Part shown: positions 62,784 to 64,000 of the stretch, piece by piece
Position numbering within the stretch: position 1 is the first letter of the stretch
Layout of the letters: each line of letters opens with the position of its first letter
From: Sebastes aleutianus
Taxonomy: Eukaryota > Chordata > Actinopteri > Perciformes > Sebastidae
DNA length: 64,000 nucleotides
Direction: 5' to 3'
NCBI GenBank assembly: GCA_916700875.1
Contig: CAKAKS010000066.1
Location: 12,557,361 to 12,621,360, forward strand
Program-made: the position numbers and the translations under genes
The notes under the pieces: generated by a model
What the model was told of the DNA's origin: nothing
The model's input: only the letters and a program-made list of their open reading frames with translations
Database searches by the model: none

Positions 62784-63772
62784 TAACGCTGTCAATCAAT
62801 CGATTGTCCATACTTAATCTGAGTAATCACACTTTTTTTATCTGTTCAAAATGCGATTTGTCAAGTATTTAATACCCTTATCAACATGTGAGTGGACAAA
62901 TATGCTTGCTTTATGCAAATGTATCTATATATGAGGGCTGTCAAAGTTAATATGATAATAACATGCTAAAAGCTGTGATAAAAATTTGTTTTAACGCCAC
63001 TAATTTCTTAAATGCATTAACGCAACTTGCTATTTTTAGGTCGTAGCAGGCTCAGTTTTAAAGCTAAAGGGAAGATACGAGTCTCCCCTTTACAGGCATG
63101 CCCACTTTATGATAATCACATGCAGTTTGGGGCAAGTCATAGTCAAGTCAGCACACTGACACACTGACAGCTGTTGGGCTGCAGTTTGCCATGTTATGAT
63201 TGGAGCAAATTTGTTTATGCTAAATGCAGTACCTGTGAGGGTTTCTGGACAATATTTGTCATTTTTTTTGAGCCGTTAAATAAATATATACATACATGTG
63301 CATAAATTCTGCCCACTATTTTGCCCACTGCCATGTTGATAAGAGTATTAAATACTTGACAAATCTCCCTTTAAGGTACATTTTGAACAGATAAAAAATG
63401 TGTGATTAATTTTCGATCAATATTTTAATTGATTGACAGCCTTTGTATATATTTATTATAGGAAAGAACCATTTTCAAAGGGGTCCCTTGACCTCTGACG
63501 TCAAGATGTGTGAATGAAAATGGCCATGACATGGCTATGTTTTTAGAATAAAATTTAGCATAACTTTGGAGCATTATTTATCCATATTTAGTCATGGTTG
63601 GTACCAATGGATTCTTTAGTTTCATATGATACCAGTATGTTCACTCTAGCTTTAAAACTGAGCCTGCTACAACCTTAAAAATGGCAAGTTGCGTTAATGC
63701 ATTAAAGAAATTAATGGCATTAAAAACGACTTATTAACACGTTATTATCGTGTTAACTTCGACAGCCCTAGT
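62784..63772 (-). mobile_element. Antisense family A element, split by a second family A copy
   Basis: 62784-62932 is the reverse complement of the family 3' end (CTGTCAATCAATCGATTG, TTTGTCAAGTATTTAATAC). 63445-63772 continues the same antisense element and finishes TTATTATCGTGTTAACTTCG and ACAGCCCTA. The middle is occupied by the sense copy 62933-63444. Confidence 0.8.
62933..63444 (+). mobile_element. Inner family A element inserted in a copy of itself
   Basis: Sense copy from GAGGGCTGTCAAAGTTAATA to GATTGACAGCCTTT, flanked by CTATATAT (62925-62932) and GTATATAT (63445-63452), an 8-bp target duplication with one mismatch. Confidence 0.8.
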
Positions 63773-64000
63773 GTGATTTCTTCTCCCCAGCCAATACTGA
63801 ATCTGCAGGGTCCATAATGAGCCTAAGGAATCGTTCTATAAGTTACAGTATATATGGTGTCACAGTATAGATATGCTACAAAAGGATTTCTCAGCTGAAA
63901 GTCTTGTAATGATGTCAGGCAAAGTCATGGGCTTCGTGCATCTCTGATCCCCTTGTGAGAAGGAACTAATCTATTTGTTCTGGCAGATGAAAAGGTCAGT

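Noticed and set aside
1..64000. tRNA, rRNA, CRISPR, operon or phage-type features
   Set aside because: I looked for cloverleaf motifs, regular direct repeats with spacers and tightly packed ORFs and saw none; the gene structure is that of a vertebrate nuclear genome.

Overview
This is vertebrate nuclear DNA, almost certainly from a ray-finned (teleost) fish. Coding sequence is a small fraction of the window and is split into short exons with GT/AG borders. The spacers and introns are AT-rich and full of miniature inverted-repeat transposons, 5'-truncated LINE tails and microsatellites of fish type. There are no operons, CRISPR arrays or other prokaryotic features, and most long ORFs in the window are chance ORFs, repeat translations or shadows of real exons.

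Layout. (1) 2810-13327, plus strand: the last five coding exons of a gene whose 5' part lies left of the window; the product (279 residues visible, acidic C-terminus ending DDYMDI) is well supported as a gene but not identified. (2) 21183-23801, plus: complete nine-exon T-box gene read as tbx16 (spadetail/VegT type), with a plausible proximal promoter, a CTG repeat in its 3'UTR and a poly(A) signal. (3) 31343-38062, minus: complete seven-exon BTB-Kelch gene klhl22, with a duplicated piece of its first coding exon in intron 1. (4) 42004-42356, minus: a possible two-exon microprotein gene of unknown identity. (5) 58501-59598, plus: an intronless rhodopsin-class GPCR, a neuropeptide Y/peptide YY receptor of the Y1 subfamily (Y4 or Y8 type), with an upstream 5'UTR splice acceptor.

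The genes do not form one pathway: tbx16 is a mesodermal transcription factor, klhl22 a CUL3 ubiquitin-ligase adaptor, and the last gene a peptide-hormone receptor. They share a neighbourhood only.

The rest is repeat-rich. At least five repeat families recur: (A) a hAT-like element with ends TAGGGCTGTC...GACAGCCCTA and 8-9 bp target duplications; (B) a TTAA-bounded element whose core occurs in both orientations; (C) a minisatellite-bearing element present as a 1.2 kb tandem pair at 51740-54348 and inverted at 42480-43260; (D) several single long-TIR MITEs; (E) LINE 3' ends. Several are nested, which gives a relative insertion order. I did not find a clearly new biological system; the best leads are the putative microprotein gene, the klhl22 exon duplication and the rearranged element families.
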